A stretch of DNA of 19,267 nt from CAZDAW01 sp964503685 (GTDB lineage: Bacteria; Chloroflexota; Anaerolineae; Anaerolineales; Anaerolineaceae), in assembly GCA_964503685.1 (NCBI GenBank), contig CAZDAW010000066.1:1-19267 (forward strand). Reading direction: 5' to 3'. Under the pieces are notes generated by a model. That model worked only from the letters and a program-made list of their open reading frames with translations, searched no databases and was not told where the DNA came from. A program made the translations under genes and the position numbers. Within the stretch, counting starts at the first letter, position 1. Each line of letters begins with the position of its first letter. This document shows, piece by piece, positions 6,055 to 15,365 of the stretch.

Positions 6055-9000
6055 ATGCCGCGTGAGTGGTATACAACTTGTAAAGACTGCGGTAAAGAGT
6101 TTGGCTATTCAGACGATTCTTACCAACTGAGTATGCGGAGAGGGCAATCTCGACCAGAACGTTGCCCTGAGTGCCGGAAGCTTCACGCGCGTGAAATCTC
6201 TACCCTGGGCCTATCGCATTTCGAATTAACCCCTCTCCTGCCGGTACCCCTCAGTGGTTTGAGAGCCGGCCGTCTGGGCGGACTAGTGCGTCCCCCGCGC
6301 GTCCACGAGGCGCGCGACAAGAAGTCTTCCTTTGATTTCAATAAATTTGGAATCAAAGACACGCACATCTGCGAATATTTTAATTTAATGACGGATCCCC
6401 AAAAAAGAGTGACCGTTGTGGTGGCTCCAACCGGAGCTGGTAAATCTACTTTTTTACCCTACCGCCTGATGGTGCCATCAGAGCCCTTCCCTCCAGACCT
6501 GTTCACCCGAAATGGACAGATTATTATCACTCAACCTCGTATTCAGGCCACTCGAAATATCCCCTTGTTTGTGGCCCGCGATCTGCATGGATCAAATTTA
6601 GGGGCTGGTTTTGACGTTGGGTTTAAGCATAGCGGCAGCCCCTCAACCGACTGGCGCAATAAGATGGTTTACATGACCGATGGAACGTTGATCAACATGA
6701 TCGTACGCAATGAACTTAACCGTCTTAGCGTGATCATGATTGACGAGGCCCATGAGCGCAGCCTGAATATTGACCTGATTCTAGGGTTGCTGCGCCTACA
6801 GTTGTCCCGTTATCCGAACCTGAAATTAATCATCGCCAGCGCTACGATTAATGCCGGCATGTTCCTGGAATACTTTGGCGGGCCCCAAAATTTTAATCCA
6901 GACGACTATGCAAAAGATACCGATGAAGGTTTTCTAGCATACGATAACGCACAGATAGCAGAGGCCCTCAAAAATTACCCGGTGGGCTTTTATGGCTTTC
7001 CTGGAAAGCGTCAATATCCTGTAGAAACCCGGTTTCGTGAAGAGAATCCCATTCCCGAAGAGCAATGGTCTGGTCGCATGCCTGATGAGATGGCGAAGAA
7101 GATTTTGCAGATCCTACACGATATGCAGGCTGGCGAGGAGCAGGCAAAGGGCGATATTTTAGGTTTCCTGCATGGCGAAGCACCTATTGAACGTACAGTA
7201 GATTTGATCCGCGCTGGGATTGATGATGACAATACTCTGGCGGGGCAGGTAGATGTGCTGCCACTCTATACAAAACTACAGCAGAAACAGCAGGATGCCG
7301 CATTGCTTCCCAAGAAGAAAAAAGGGCGCCTGCGCGTGGTGATTTCAACCAACGTCGCTGAAACCTCATTAACTGTAGATGGCATCGTACACGTTGTAGA
7401 TAGCGGATTGATCAACGAAAGCCAATGGGATAGCAGAACACAAACATCTTTTGTGGTGCCGAAAATTCACAGCCAGGCTGGGTGCAAACAACGCTGGGGG
7501 CGTGGCGGGCGCATTCAACCAGGTGTCGCCCATTGCCTTTACACGCAAGAACAGTTTGATCGCTTCCCCAAGCACACGGACCCGGAAATTCTGCGCGCTC
7601 CATTAGATCAGATCGTGCTGACTGCAAAGGCGGCTGGCGTGGATAATATCCAAACCTTTGCATGGATCCAACGCCCAGCGCAAGAGGAGTTGGATCGTGC
7701 GCCGAGGTTTTTACAGCAGATCGGCGCAATTGACCCTCAAGGCGACCTGACAGATCATGGGCTGGAGTTAAGGAGTTTTGGCGAAGAAGTAGATATTGCC
7801 AATCTCATGATATTGGCCGATCGTTTTGGTTGTGCAGTAGAGATGGCGACCATTCTACCAATGCGCAACCTGGGTGGTTATACCCGGCTGCTGCTTTGGG
7901 ATAAGGGTTGGGACGCGCATACCAAGCGTTCAATCCATCGAATTCATCAAGGCTTGCTTGGACCTTGCCTGGATGACGTCGAATTTTCTCTGAAAATGTG
8001 GCAGGCATGGGAAGGGCTTTCGCCGAAATCTGCAAATCGAACTGAACGTGAAAAATGGTGTGGGCAGTTTTTTGTCAATCACCACGTGTTTCATGACCAG
8101 GTGGAATCTGAACGCGAGGACCTATTGGCATCCCTTTCTGGTCATAAAAAGGAACAAAAGTATCGACCGATTAATTTTAATTTATTAACTCGATTGCGCA
8201 TCTTAATGACCTATGGACTGCCAAATCAAATATATCTATTGGAGGAAAATCAAAATTCGCAATCAGAATTGAGCCAAGCTCCTGTGTATCATCCCTATAT
8301 CGTGAATCCAGGAGGAGATACCGCGCAGGAAGAACTTCATGCTGGGGCAGTCGTCGAAGTTAGTCCCGAATCAATTTGTGCCGGTCGCGCGCTGCAAGCC
8401 TTTGTTTGCGGGCAGCGCCTACGGACTCGCCGGCGTATGTCACCATTATCTGAACCACTCACAATCATCACAGCCTCCTTCCTAACGCTCATCAAGCCTG
8501 AATGGCTCCGTTATATCAACCAGCCGATCATGACTCTGGCTCGCCTGATTGCCTCAGAAACCCGCGTGTCGTCTGGCGACCTGATTGCTACGACAACTCA
8601 GGCTCGTTTATTTATCGATCAGATTTATCCGGTGGGAGCGACCTTTCGATGCAGGCAGGGGACGGATGTCAATCGCGTTCAGATAGGCACATTAATTGCG
8701 CCAGCTCCACTCATTCAGCCTCGCCGAAGCAACGAAGATATCGATGCCCCTGTAGACCTGGAAGTGCTTGAAGCTGAAAAAGCCATCCAGGGCAGTGGAA
8801 TCAGCGAAGAAGACAAAAAATTTATTGTTGATGTAGAAGAAGATGCTCCTGGACCGGCCGAGTGGGTTGATCTGGTTGAGGAGGTTGACGAGGAAGCGAT
8901 CTCTTCTGATGCGCAAGCATCTTCAGTTCAATGGTCACCCGCGAATTTCTCTGGCAGGATCGTGCATGCGCCAGTCAACACAACAACAGAAACGGAATTT

Positions 9001-11610
9001 CATGCATTTGTAACCGGGTATGACTTTACTGGCAGCGCTCCGTCGGTTTTACTCGAAATTCCCGACCAACCCACCCCATTTGAAAAGTTTGCTGCGCTTT
9101 ATAAAAGAGGCGATCCCATCTCGGCTGTCGTTTCTTCGGTTGAACAGTACGTTAATGATCGCCTAACCTATTTAGTTGTACGAGAAGAAAAAACCGGATT
9201 AGAAATCATTCTCGATCCCTATGATGCCAGCTTGGGTGGGCGTAATTTTGCCGTTGAAATTTTGCAGCCGGGTGAGAAGATTGAAGCTATCGTAGAAGAT
9301 ATCGATGCTAAGGCCCGGCGGGTCAAAGTATCGCGTTTGAAACAGGCAGAGGCTGAAATCATTAAGTTTAGCAAACGCGGCGATGAACAGATTATTGAGG
9401 CTGTTATTGTTGAAGTCCGTGATAACGGTCTGCATGTATGGTTAAATCCAGACCCATCCCATGCAAGTATTCCTATCAGCTCGTTTGTCTATATTGATCG
9501 TTTGCCTCAACGGCCTGATGAAATGTGGCTAGGACGGACCTGCAAAGTAAAAGTTCGTCCACAACAATTCAGACGTGAGATACGACGTGGCGTTGGATCA
9601 CTCTCAGACGAAGACCTAAAGAAGCTGCAAAAATTCCCATGGGACGGTAAGCTAAGTTTTGATGTCGAATCCGGACGAATCATTGCCAGCCGGCGACTTA
9701 CTTATGAACAGCGAAATCGTTTGTTAACGCTCATTGCGAATAATGAATTTCAAAAAGCAGTAAATATCCTGTATCGTCGCACCAATGAAATTGAAGCTCG
9801 TGTCCTGGATATGACCGGCATGGAAAACCTGGCGCAATACCAGGGGCAACGCGCAGCTGAGAAATGGAAGGTGACCAAAGTCCTGGATGATTCTATTTTG
9901 GTCGCATCACCGGATGGCTTCGAGACAGTGGTTCCCAAGCGCGAAGTTGTATATGATCAGAACATAGATCTACATGCAGTCCTGAACGAGGGGGCAGCGG
10001 TTGATGTTAAGGTGAAGCAAGTGGACCTGGAAGATGGCCGTGCAGACCTCTCCTTATTAAAACCAGAAGAAGACCCACTCAATAAGTTCCAAAGTGGCCA
10101 GCGCGTCCAAGGACGAGTCGTCAATATTGTTTCATCTGGCGGATTTTTAGGCGCGAATATTGAACTAGAGCCCGGGGTGCAAGGCCGGATTCATATCAGC
10201 GAGATTGCATGGTGGCGTATCGAACGAGTAGAAGATGCATTGCACCCAGATCAAATTGTGCAGCTACGGATTATTGATATCGATAGACATGAGCGCCGCC
10301 TATATTTCACTATGCGGATGTCTGAAACCGATCCCCTTAGGCAATATAAAGTAAACCAATTATTGCAAGGCAAGGTAGTAGGGTTTACCAAAAATGGCTC
10401 TGGTGTTTTTGTGGAATTATCTCCAGGTGCCGAAGGGTATGTATATAAGGATGAAATTAGTTTCAATACAATTCAAGATGCCAGGTTGACATTAAAGGAT
10501 GGACAAATTGTTACTGTTCGTATAACAGAGTTGGATCTTAAAGAACGCAAGATGCGACTAACGATGAGGGGATTGTACGAGATAATTCTTCGCTCGCCAT
10601 TATCGCACATTCACCTAATAAAAGGTCCACGTGGATCGACAATAATTCAGCTTACAGAAGAAACACAGACCCGCATTGATATCGATGATGACGGTACATG
10701 TACCATACAAGGTTTAACTGAGAAAAATGTAACTTTAGCAAAACAACGAATTGAGAGAATTTTGGCAACACGTATTGTTACATTTAATATCGAAGAGATA
10801 CAAGCAAGGAGACTGATAGGTAAAGGGGGAGAAATAATTAAAAATATTCAAAATAACACGAGCGCACAAATCCAAGTCGAATCCAACACCAATCAAGTCA
10901 CAATTACTGCTGCGGATAATTTTATATTACAGCGAGCATTGACTGAGATACAGAATCGGATAACCTTCATGGAGCTTGTTATTTTAGTCTCTCCGGATAT
11001 GATTGGACGCCGAGTTATTGGAACGGGGGGAAAAATTAAGGACGAAATACAACAATCAGCACAAGTGACCATAAAAGCCAGCAGCGATGGGTCTGGGGTT
11101 ATTTATGTTGAAGGTAAAACGGCTGCTTCTGTTCTTTTAGCTGAACAAATTATCCGAAATAAAACCGGATGGGCTACACAGAAGTCTATTAGAGAATATC
11201 GAATGCCAGCATATCAAGAGATTCGAACAGAAGTAAAACCGTCATTCAGAATAACTCGTCCGCCGAGTCACGCCGAATCAATTCCAACCAGAGAGAGAGA
11301 ACAGCCTACGCCACAATATCGGCAACAGCCTATTCAAACCCCATCTCCTCAATTTCGTGTTACTCGGTCGCCTCAAACATATCAAATGCAGATTCAATAC
11401 CCTCTTAGTAAGTTGCCAAATCTCTTCAGAAAACAAGGTGGATTCTTCACGTCATTGTTTGGAATGGGGAAAACCGCGTTAGATATAATTATTGAGGAAA
11501 CACATACACAAATAAGGGTAAATTCAACTACAGGTGTACTTACTGTAACGGGCACGAGCCAGGAAGCTGTTAATAGCGGAGTTCAACGGTTACGCAATCT
11601 ACTTACATAA
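6055..11610 (+). CDS. Giant DEAH-box (HrpA/DHX-like) helicase with zinc ribbon, S1 and KH modules
   Basis: A 1851-residue protein. Residues 9-40 form a zinc ribbon with C9, C12, C37 and C40. The motor follows: Walker A APTGAGKST (124-132), DEAH (230-233), SAT (262-264), motif V TNVAETSLT (432-440) and motif VI QRWGRGGR (479-486), all typical of DEAH/RHA RNA helicases. The region to about 890 covers the winged-helix/ratchet part and an extension. Several S1-like beta-barrel modules follow, near 1015-1095, 1105-1170, 1260-1335, 1343-1422 (the best) and 1430-1505. KH-like modules lie near 1508-1570 (KGPRG), 1572-1636 (IGKGG), 1638-1702 (GTGG) and, degenerate, 1785-1851. E. coli HrpA has about 1300 residues and lacks this S1-KH array, which recalls polynucleotide phosphorylase. 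The linker at 1715-1780 carries two FR[VI]TR motifs (F1731, F1767) shared with the ubiquitin-like operon. Role: ATP-driven RNA or RNA-DNA remodelling, cytosolic; substrate unknown. GC falls towards the 3' end. Confidence 0.9.
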   Translation: MPREWYTTCKDCGKEFGYSDDSYQLSMRRGQSRPERCPECRKLHAREISTLGLSHFELTPLLPVPLSGLRAGRLGGLVRPPRVHEARDKKSSFDFNKFGIKDTHICEYFNLMTDPQKRVTVVVAPTGAGKSTFLPYRLMVPSEPFPPDLFTRNGQIIITQPRIQATRNIPLFVARDLHGSNLGAGFDVGFKHSGSPSTDWRNKMVYMTDGTLINMIVRNELNRLSVIMIDEAHERSLNIDLILGLLRLQLSRYPNLKLIIASATINAGMFLEYFGGPQNFNPDDYAKDTDEGFLAYDNAQIAEALKNYPVGFYGFPGKRQYPVETRFREENPIPEEQWSGRMPDEMAKKILQILHDMQAGEEQAKGDILGFLHGEAPIERTVDLIRAGIDDDNTLAGQVDVLPLYTKLQQKQQDAALLPKKKKGRLRVVISTNVAETSLTVDGIVHVVDSGLINESQWDSRTQTSFVVPKIHSQAGCKQRWGRGGRIQPGVAHCLYTQEQFDRFPKHTDPEILRAPLDQIVLTAKAAGVDNIQTFAWIQRPAQEELDRAPRFLQQIGAIDPQGDLTDHGLELRSFGEEVDIANLMILADRFGCAVEMATILPMRNLGGYTRLLLWDKGWDAHTKRSIHRIHQGLLGPCLDDVEFSLKMWQAWEGLSPKSANRTEREKWCGQFFVNHHVFHDQVESEREDLLASLSGHKKEQKYRPINFNLLTRLRILMTYGLPNQIYLLEENQNSQSELSQAPVYHPYIVNPGGDTAQEELHAGAVVEVSPESICAGRALQAFVCGQRLRTRRRMSPLSEPLTIITASFLTLIKPEWLRYINQPIMTLARLIASETRVSSGDLIATTTQARLFIDQIYPVGATFRCRQGTDVNRVQIGTLIAPAPLIQPRRSNEDIDAPVDLEVLEAEKAIQGSGISEEDKKFIVDVEEDAPGPAEWVDLVEEVDEEAISSDAQASSVQWSPANFSGRIVHAPVNTTTETEFHAFVTGYDFTGSAPSVLLEIPDQPTPFEKFAALYKRGDPISAVVSSVEQYVNDRLTYLVVREEKTGLEIILDPYDASLGGRNFAVEILQPGEKIEAIVEDIDAKARRVKVSRLKQAEAEIIKFSKRGDEQIIEAVIVEVRDNGLHVWLNPDPSHASIPISSFVYIDRLPQRPDEMWLGRTCKVKVRPQQFRREIRRGVGSLSDEDLKKLQKFPWDGKLSFDVESGRIIASRRLTYEQRNRLLTLIANNEFQKAVNILYRRTNEIEARVLDMTGMENLAQYQGQRAAEKWKVTKVLDDSILVASPDGFETVVPKREVVYDQNIDLHAVLNEGAAVDVKVKQVDLEDGRADLSLLKPEEDPLNKFQSGQRVQGRVVNIVSSGGFLGANIELEPGVQGRIHISEIAWWRIERVEDALHPDQIVQLRIIDIDRHERRLYFTMRMSETDPLRQYKVNQLLQGKVVGFTKNGSGVFVELSPGAEGYVYKDEISFNTIQDARLTLKDGQIVTVRITELDLKERKMRLTMRGLYEIILRSPLSHIHLIKGPRGSTIIQLTEETQTRIDIDDDGTCTIQGLTEKNVTLAKQRIERILATRIVTFNIEEIQARRLIGKGGEIIKNIQNNTSAQIQVESNTNQVTITAADNFILQRALTEIQNRITFMELVILVSPDMIGRRVIGTGGKIKDEIQQSAQVTIKASSDGSGVIYVEGKTAASVLLAEQIIRNKTGWATQKSIREYRMPAYQEIRTEVKPSFRITRPPSHAESIPTREREQPTPQYRQQPIQTPSPQFRVTRSPQTYQMQIQYPLSKLPNLFRKQGGFFTSLFGMGKTALDIIIEETHTQIRVNSTTGVLTVTGTSQEAVNSGVQRLRNLLT

Positions 11611-11736
11611 ACGCTAAAGCTAAAGTACAGTCAGCCAGCAACTATTATATTGGTTTTGATTAAGTATCCATATAACCATTATTATTTCATTCGATGTCAT
11701 TTGCTGATTTTGAAACAATCATTCTTTCAACTTATC
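11611..11736. other. Convergent intergenic region between the helicase and ubiquitin-like operons
   Basis: An AT-rich stretch of 126 bases where two operons meet tail to tail. I see no strong GC-rich hairpin with a T-run in either direction, only a weak TGGTT/AACCA pairing. Readthrough antisense transcription between the two operons is therefore possible. Confidence 0.4.
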
Positions 11737-12621
11737 CTATACATGATCTTTTAACCATTCTGAGAGCCTTCTAATTATTGTAAATGGATTGGGGACCTGA
11801 TTCGATTTTAGGGGAGATGAAAATATCTGATTAGCAGAAAACTCATTCAACTTTTCTAGCAATTCTGATTGCAAGGAATTTTCAATATTTACGTAATACC
11901 CAGGATTTCTATTTCTTGTTCGTTTGCTTGGCCTGCCAGAGTTGCTCTTTATTGTCTTTGGACGCTTAGGGTCTGTTTCGATCTGTTGCCTTATTTCAGT
12001 AATTCTGATTTGAACATCTTTAGGAGAAATTAGAGCGTTATCTAAAAAAGTGATGTCCTCTAAAATTTGTGTAGCAGTTTTTGCGTTTCCAGGTCCTTGT
12101 GCGTATAACATCAAGTATTCAAGAATGCGAGTTCTTTCTCTTGATGCAAGCTTTACAATAGGCCATTCGCTTGGTTTAACATTAGCGGGTATTCCATCAC
12201 CATTAAAAACATTGCCGGAAGCAGGCCATAGAACAAGTTGTCCACATACAATTGGCCTTCCGGTTATTCCTAATAGGATCGGAAGATCAGTGAATTGTAA
12301 GTTTTGAGAGTCTATAACCCGATATGATTTACCCTTATCATAAAGCACCCGATTTATTTCATCTATAGATCCAATAAAATAAATATCAATTAGGCTATCC
12401 ACAGACAAAAGTTGGTAAATCTTACGTAGGGCGGATTCTTTAAGGCTACACCACTCAATGAAGATTATCCTTGGCCATAGAGAACTATTCCACTGCTCAA
12501 AAGCACTTAATGCTCTATCACACTCACATGCCCTAAAATCAGAAAAATGAATACTCAAACGTCGAGTCAAATCACTTCTCACCCCAGAACTGTGGCATAT
12601 GACCCAACAAGAATCTCTCAT
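11737..12621 (-). CDS. OmpR/PhoB-like winged-helix regulator with pseudo-receiver domain
   Basis: A 294-residue protein. The ATG at 12621 is preferred over the in-frame TTG at 12633 because GAGGGGGG lies directly before it. Residues 1-105 have the alternating strand-helix pattern of a receiver domain (WVICHSSG, then PRIIFIEWCSL and IDIYFIGS). The usual phospho-acceptor Asp after the third strand is Glu (E56), and the N-terminal acidic pair is missing, so it should not be phosphorylated; Glu could mimic phosphate. Residues about 158-243 resemble the OmpR C-terminal winged helix: LASRERTRILEYLMLY, then DVQIRITEIRQQIETDPKRP and, after a basic insertion, a GYYV wing. It is the last gene of the ubiquitin-like operon, 21 bases after the UEV-JAMM gene, and is the natural candidate for controlling it. 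Confidence 0.65.
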   Translation of the reverse strand: MRDSCWVICHSSGVRSDLTRRLSIHFSDFRACECDRALSAFEQWNSSLWPRIIFIEWCSLKESALRKIYQLLSVDSLIDIYFIGSIDEINRVLYDKGKSYRVIDSQNLQFTDLPILLGITGRPIVCGQLVLWPASGNVFNGDGIPANVKPSEWPIVKLASRERTRILEYLMLYAQGPGNAKTATQILEDITFLDNALISPKDVQIRITEIRQQIETDPKRPKTIKSNSGRPSKRTRNRNPGYYVNIENSLQSELLEKLNEFSANQIFSSPLKSNQVPNPFTIIRRLSEWLKDHV

Positions 12622-12642
12622 ATCCCCCCTCAAATGAACAGC

Positions 12643-14676
12643 CTATGGCAGAGGTAACTCAGCTCCAGGCGTTGGAATTTTTTCATCAACCGGAGTAGAT
12701 GTAGGTATTGTAGTCGCATTCGGAGTCAATGTTATGTAAGTAGGCATTACAGTCACAGTCTTAGTATTACCAACAGTCGGCGTCAGTGTTACTGTAGCAG
12801 TGAATGTAGCCGAAGCAGTTGAACCTAAGGGTTCCGTTAGACTATTTTTATTTCTTAAGTTGAAAAGCAGATCGCTCGCCTGACGGCCGTATTTACTGCG
12901 CGGATCCATCATGACCACAGCTTGAAGTTGACCGATCAATCGTTCTTTGGTGACCTCATCCAAATCACCTCGATTAGCCAGCAAAGTGATTGGTGCTAAA
13001 ATCTTCTTTTGAATATCCAGGATTGCCTTGTCTCCAGGATTATTATCAACAACTACTGTGGGTTGTGGAACTATTGGCTTTTCCTTGTCAAATTGGCGCA
13101 GAAGCATTACACGAGTAAAGATAGATCCTAAAGCAATTCCAAGTATTAGAACGCCCAGGTAAATTGGAATCCTGATTATCCACTGTGATGGCCTTGGGGA
13201 TGGAGCAGGAGTAAAAAATGGATCAGCTGGTATAGGTTTTCGTTCAGGTTTAGTGATGGGAATTGAGTTATGCTGAGTTACAGGTGTTGAACCACCCAAA
13301 CTATGTTCTGGTATAAGTATCGGCTCTTTTTGGGGAACTCTAATAGTCGGGATATTTTCAGAAACCGTTTCCTTATAGCCAGGTTGAATAACTTTATCCG
13401 TAGGGGTAACATCAGGAACAAGAATAATGTTATTAGCGGGGATCAGAGTACATTCCAGCCCAGAGAAAAAGCCGAATTGATGATTATTAGGATCATATAC
13501 GAGTGCTACTTGCCAATTAGTTCGGTATACAGCACGATGATTTGCCTTATCCGTCCCCGACATAAATATTCCATGACCAGGATGTGTGTGGTACCAGCCC
13601 AATCGACAGCTATTCGGATTTTGATCCAATATAAACTCGCTTCTCCGAACCATCTCTGCCATCTCGTCAGCACTAACTTCAACATAAGTCAAGCTACTTC
13701 GCTCAGGCCGAGTGGCTGGGACCATATCTAAGACATTAAGCCAAACACCATTTGTGTTTTGATTTTCAAATACAGTCCCAATCAGAATACCAAATTGCTC
13801 TTTACCGATTGCTGAAGATCCATGTATAAGAATTTTATTCCAGACGCTTTGGGGAACTAGAATAACCGGATATTTCCAATTAATGTTTTCATGAGACGAA
13901 TCCGCAGGGAATGTTTGTTTTGGAGGTGCATATTTGCGAATGCTCTTAACCTTAAAACCAGTTGAAAGAGCTGTCGAAGATGGGCTTTCAATTGGTTTTT
14001 CTTGATTACTTTTAGGATTAGGATATCCCTGTTGGTTTTGAGTATCGATGGATTCAGTTAGAGGTAGAATATTCTTCTGAGGAAGTGTATTTTGTTCACC
14101 AATAGCAGACGGTACATCTTTGGGATGATTGAAATCCGCCAAAGGTGTGGAGGGGGAAGATCTCGAAATAATATGAAATCCCGAAGATGATGGTGGTAAT
14201 TGTAAAACCATTTGAGTGAGCGGGAAATTATTCCTGAACTTTCTATACCATTTGTTAGCATTTTCATTCAGAATTTTATTTTGATCAACAAATTGATAAG
14301 TCAACAGATCCCAAATAAAAGCGACCAGGTGAGTTAGTTTCTCCTGAGACTTTAGATCTTTTCTAGTCATTATATTAATATTAAGTACCCCGCCTTCATT
14401 TTGTGAAATATTTGGATGGTACGGGCGAGGATCTAAAAGTCTGATGTGGGGTGTGACTTGATCTGGTAAAAATGTGATTTCCAAGTGTACTGAGTCTACT
14501 AATCCCTGCCGATCGTAAGAGTAGAACCATCCTGGCCTTGGGCTTAAAAAGATCAACAACAACTTATTCTGCCCTGAAGGGTGAACCTGAAAATGATCAG
14601 GATTGAGCCGTGACATTACGATCAGATCATCGTAAGCCAGCTTTGTTCTTGCTTCAACAGAGATATGTCCATTCAT
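12643..14676 (-). CDS. Fusion of catalytically dead E2 (UEV-like), JAMM protease and membrane tail
   Basis: A 677-residue protein. The ATG at 14676 has AAGG upstream; a TTG one codon earlier is possible. Residues 10-150 follow a UBC fold: an HPN motif (87-89) after RLLDPRPY, then a GG-V turn where the catalytic Cys is expected but Leu (about 98) is found, then WDLLTYQF and a final helix. It should bind ubiquitin-like protein or E2 partners but not form a thioester, like eukaryotic UEV proteins. Residues 180-265 are a low-complexity linker with GFKVK (F241). Residues 268-410 are a JAMM/MPN protease with E293, H363, H365, S373 and D376 (YHTHPGHG, then SGTD), competent for zinc and isopeptide cleavage. 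A proline-rich linker, one membrane segment (500-524) and a Thr/Pro-rich tail follow. The protein probably removes the ubiquitin-like protein at the membrane. Confidence 0.88.
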   Translation of the reverse strand: MNGHISVEARTKLAYDDLIVMSRLNPDHFQVHPSGQNKLLLIFLSPRPGWFYSYDRQGLVDSVHLEITFLPDQVTPHIRLLDPRPYHPNISQNEGGVLNINIMTRKDLKSQEKLTHLVAFIWDLLTYQFVDQNKILNENANKWYRKFRNNFPLTQMVLQLPPSSSGFHIISRSSPSTPLADFNHPKDVPSAIGEQNTLPQKNILPLTESIDTQNQQGYPNPKSNQEKPIESPSSTALSTGFKVKSIRKYAPPKQTFPADSSHENINWKYPVILVPQSVWNKILIHGSSAIGKEQFGILIGTVFENQNTNGVWLNVLDMVPATRPERSSLTYVEVSADEMAEMVRRSEFILDQNPNSCRLGWYHTHPGHGIFMSGTDKANHRAVYRTNWQVALVYDPNNHQFGFFSGLECTLIPANNIILVPDVTPTDKVIQPGYKETVSENIPTIRVPQKEPILIPEHSLGGSTPVTQHNSIPITKPERKPIPADPFFTPAPSPRPSQWIIRIPIYLGVLILGIALGSIFTRVMLLRQFDKEKPIVPQPTVVVDNNPGDKAILDIQKKILAPITLLANRGDLDEVTKERLIGQLQAVVMMDPRSKYGRQASDLLFNLRNKNSLTEPLGSTASATFTATVTLTPTVGNTKTVTVMPTYITLTPNATTIPTSTPVDEKIPTPGAELPLP

Positions 14677-14796
14677 CAAAATACCTTTTTAGCCTGTAGT
14701 AATGTTTAGCTCAAACACCTATCAGCCAGTTTAGAAATCTAGCTTGTTTCCCAATCGCTCAAGCGAAAAATGCGAGAATTAGTTATTGAAATCACT
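14677..14796. other. Largest gap inside the ubiquitin-like operon
   Basis: 120 bases between the E2 and UEV-JAMM genes, while the other gaps in the operon are 31 bases or less. I see a short palindrome (TCGCT-CA-AGCGA near 14756) but no terminator or convincing promoter. An internal promoter or RNA-processing site is possible. Confidence 0.35.
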
Positions 14797-15363
14797 TTAT
14801 TGCCGTTTTACCTTAAAAGTCGGCACTTCAGGCGGATTGGCTTTTTGAGTCACTTTAAATCCAGCAGTTCCATCCAAATTTGGAAGTGGTGAGTGATCAA
14901 GGGGTAGGCGGCCCCTATTTTGTATATACCATTCGTAAAACTCCCGAGATGCCAAGCTTTTGGGATTAATTAGCAAAGGATCATACTGGAAAAAGCGTGC
15001 TAATCGAACACAAAGCTTAGCTAAGTCTTCACTAAGTGGAAAACCTCCTAAACATATCCTTCGTGAATTGTCAGAATAAACATGCGGATGTTTAATGACA
15101 GCTGTTCTGAACTTTACTTGAGGTAAATACCGTATCGGGTAATCATACGAAGAACAATCAATTTCAATAACATGCTCTCGTCGATCGCCTTCGACAGTGG
15201 GAGCCAGTAGATGAAAAGTTACAAGATAACGGTTGGGGTATGTTCGACCTGGAATGTTAGTCCAATCTGGCTGCCAGGTTATAAGAGGACCTGGCAGCCT
15301 TTGCATAGCCCGATAGTCAGCCTCTAGCCTTCTCGCATGCACAAACTCTCGATCATCCGTCAT
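14797..15363 (-). CDS. E2-like ubiquitin-conjugating enzyme (UBC fold) with motif-bearing tail
   Basis: A 188-residue protein. The UBC core shows the proline-containing strand (YPIRYLPQVKFRTAV), then HPHVYSDNSRRICLGGFP with Cys104 at the position of the E2 catalytic cysteine, followed by the crossover helices (LAKLCVRLARFFQYDPLLIN and REFYEWY). The canonical HPN tripeptide is HPH here (92-94), so the Asn that assists lysine attack is replaced by His. The last 25 residues are an extension with two copies of the locus motif, GFKVTQK (168-174) and TFKVKRQ (182-188, the very C-terminus). The ATG is 2 bases after the stop of the ubiquitin-like gene, with a G-run site over that stop. Role: takes the ubiquitin-like protein from an E1 as a thioester and passes it to a target, probably with the RING protein. 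Confidence 0.9.
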   Translation of the reverse strand: MTDDREFVHARRLEADYRAMQRLPGPLITWQPDWTNIPGRTYPNRYLVTFHLLAPTVEGDRREHVIEIDCSSYDYPIRYLPQVKFRTAVIKHPHVYSDNSRRICLGGFPLSEDLAKLCVRLARFFQYDPLLINPKSLASREFYEWYIQNRGRLPLDHSPLPNLDGTAGFKVTQKANPPEVPTFKVKRQ

Positions 15364-15365
15364 AT

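Noticed and set aside
14750..14775. Terminator between the E2 and UEV-JAMM genes
   Set aside because: The only palindrome has 5-base arms and is not followed by a T-run on the transcribed strand.
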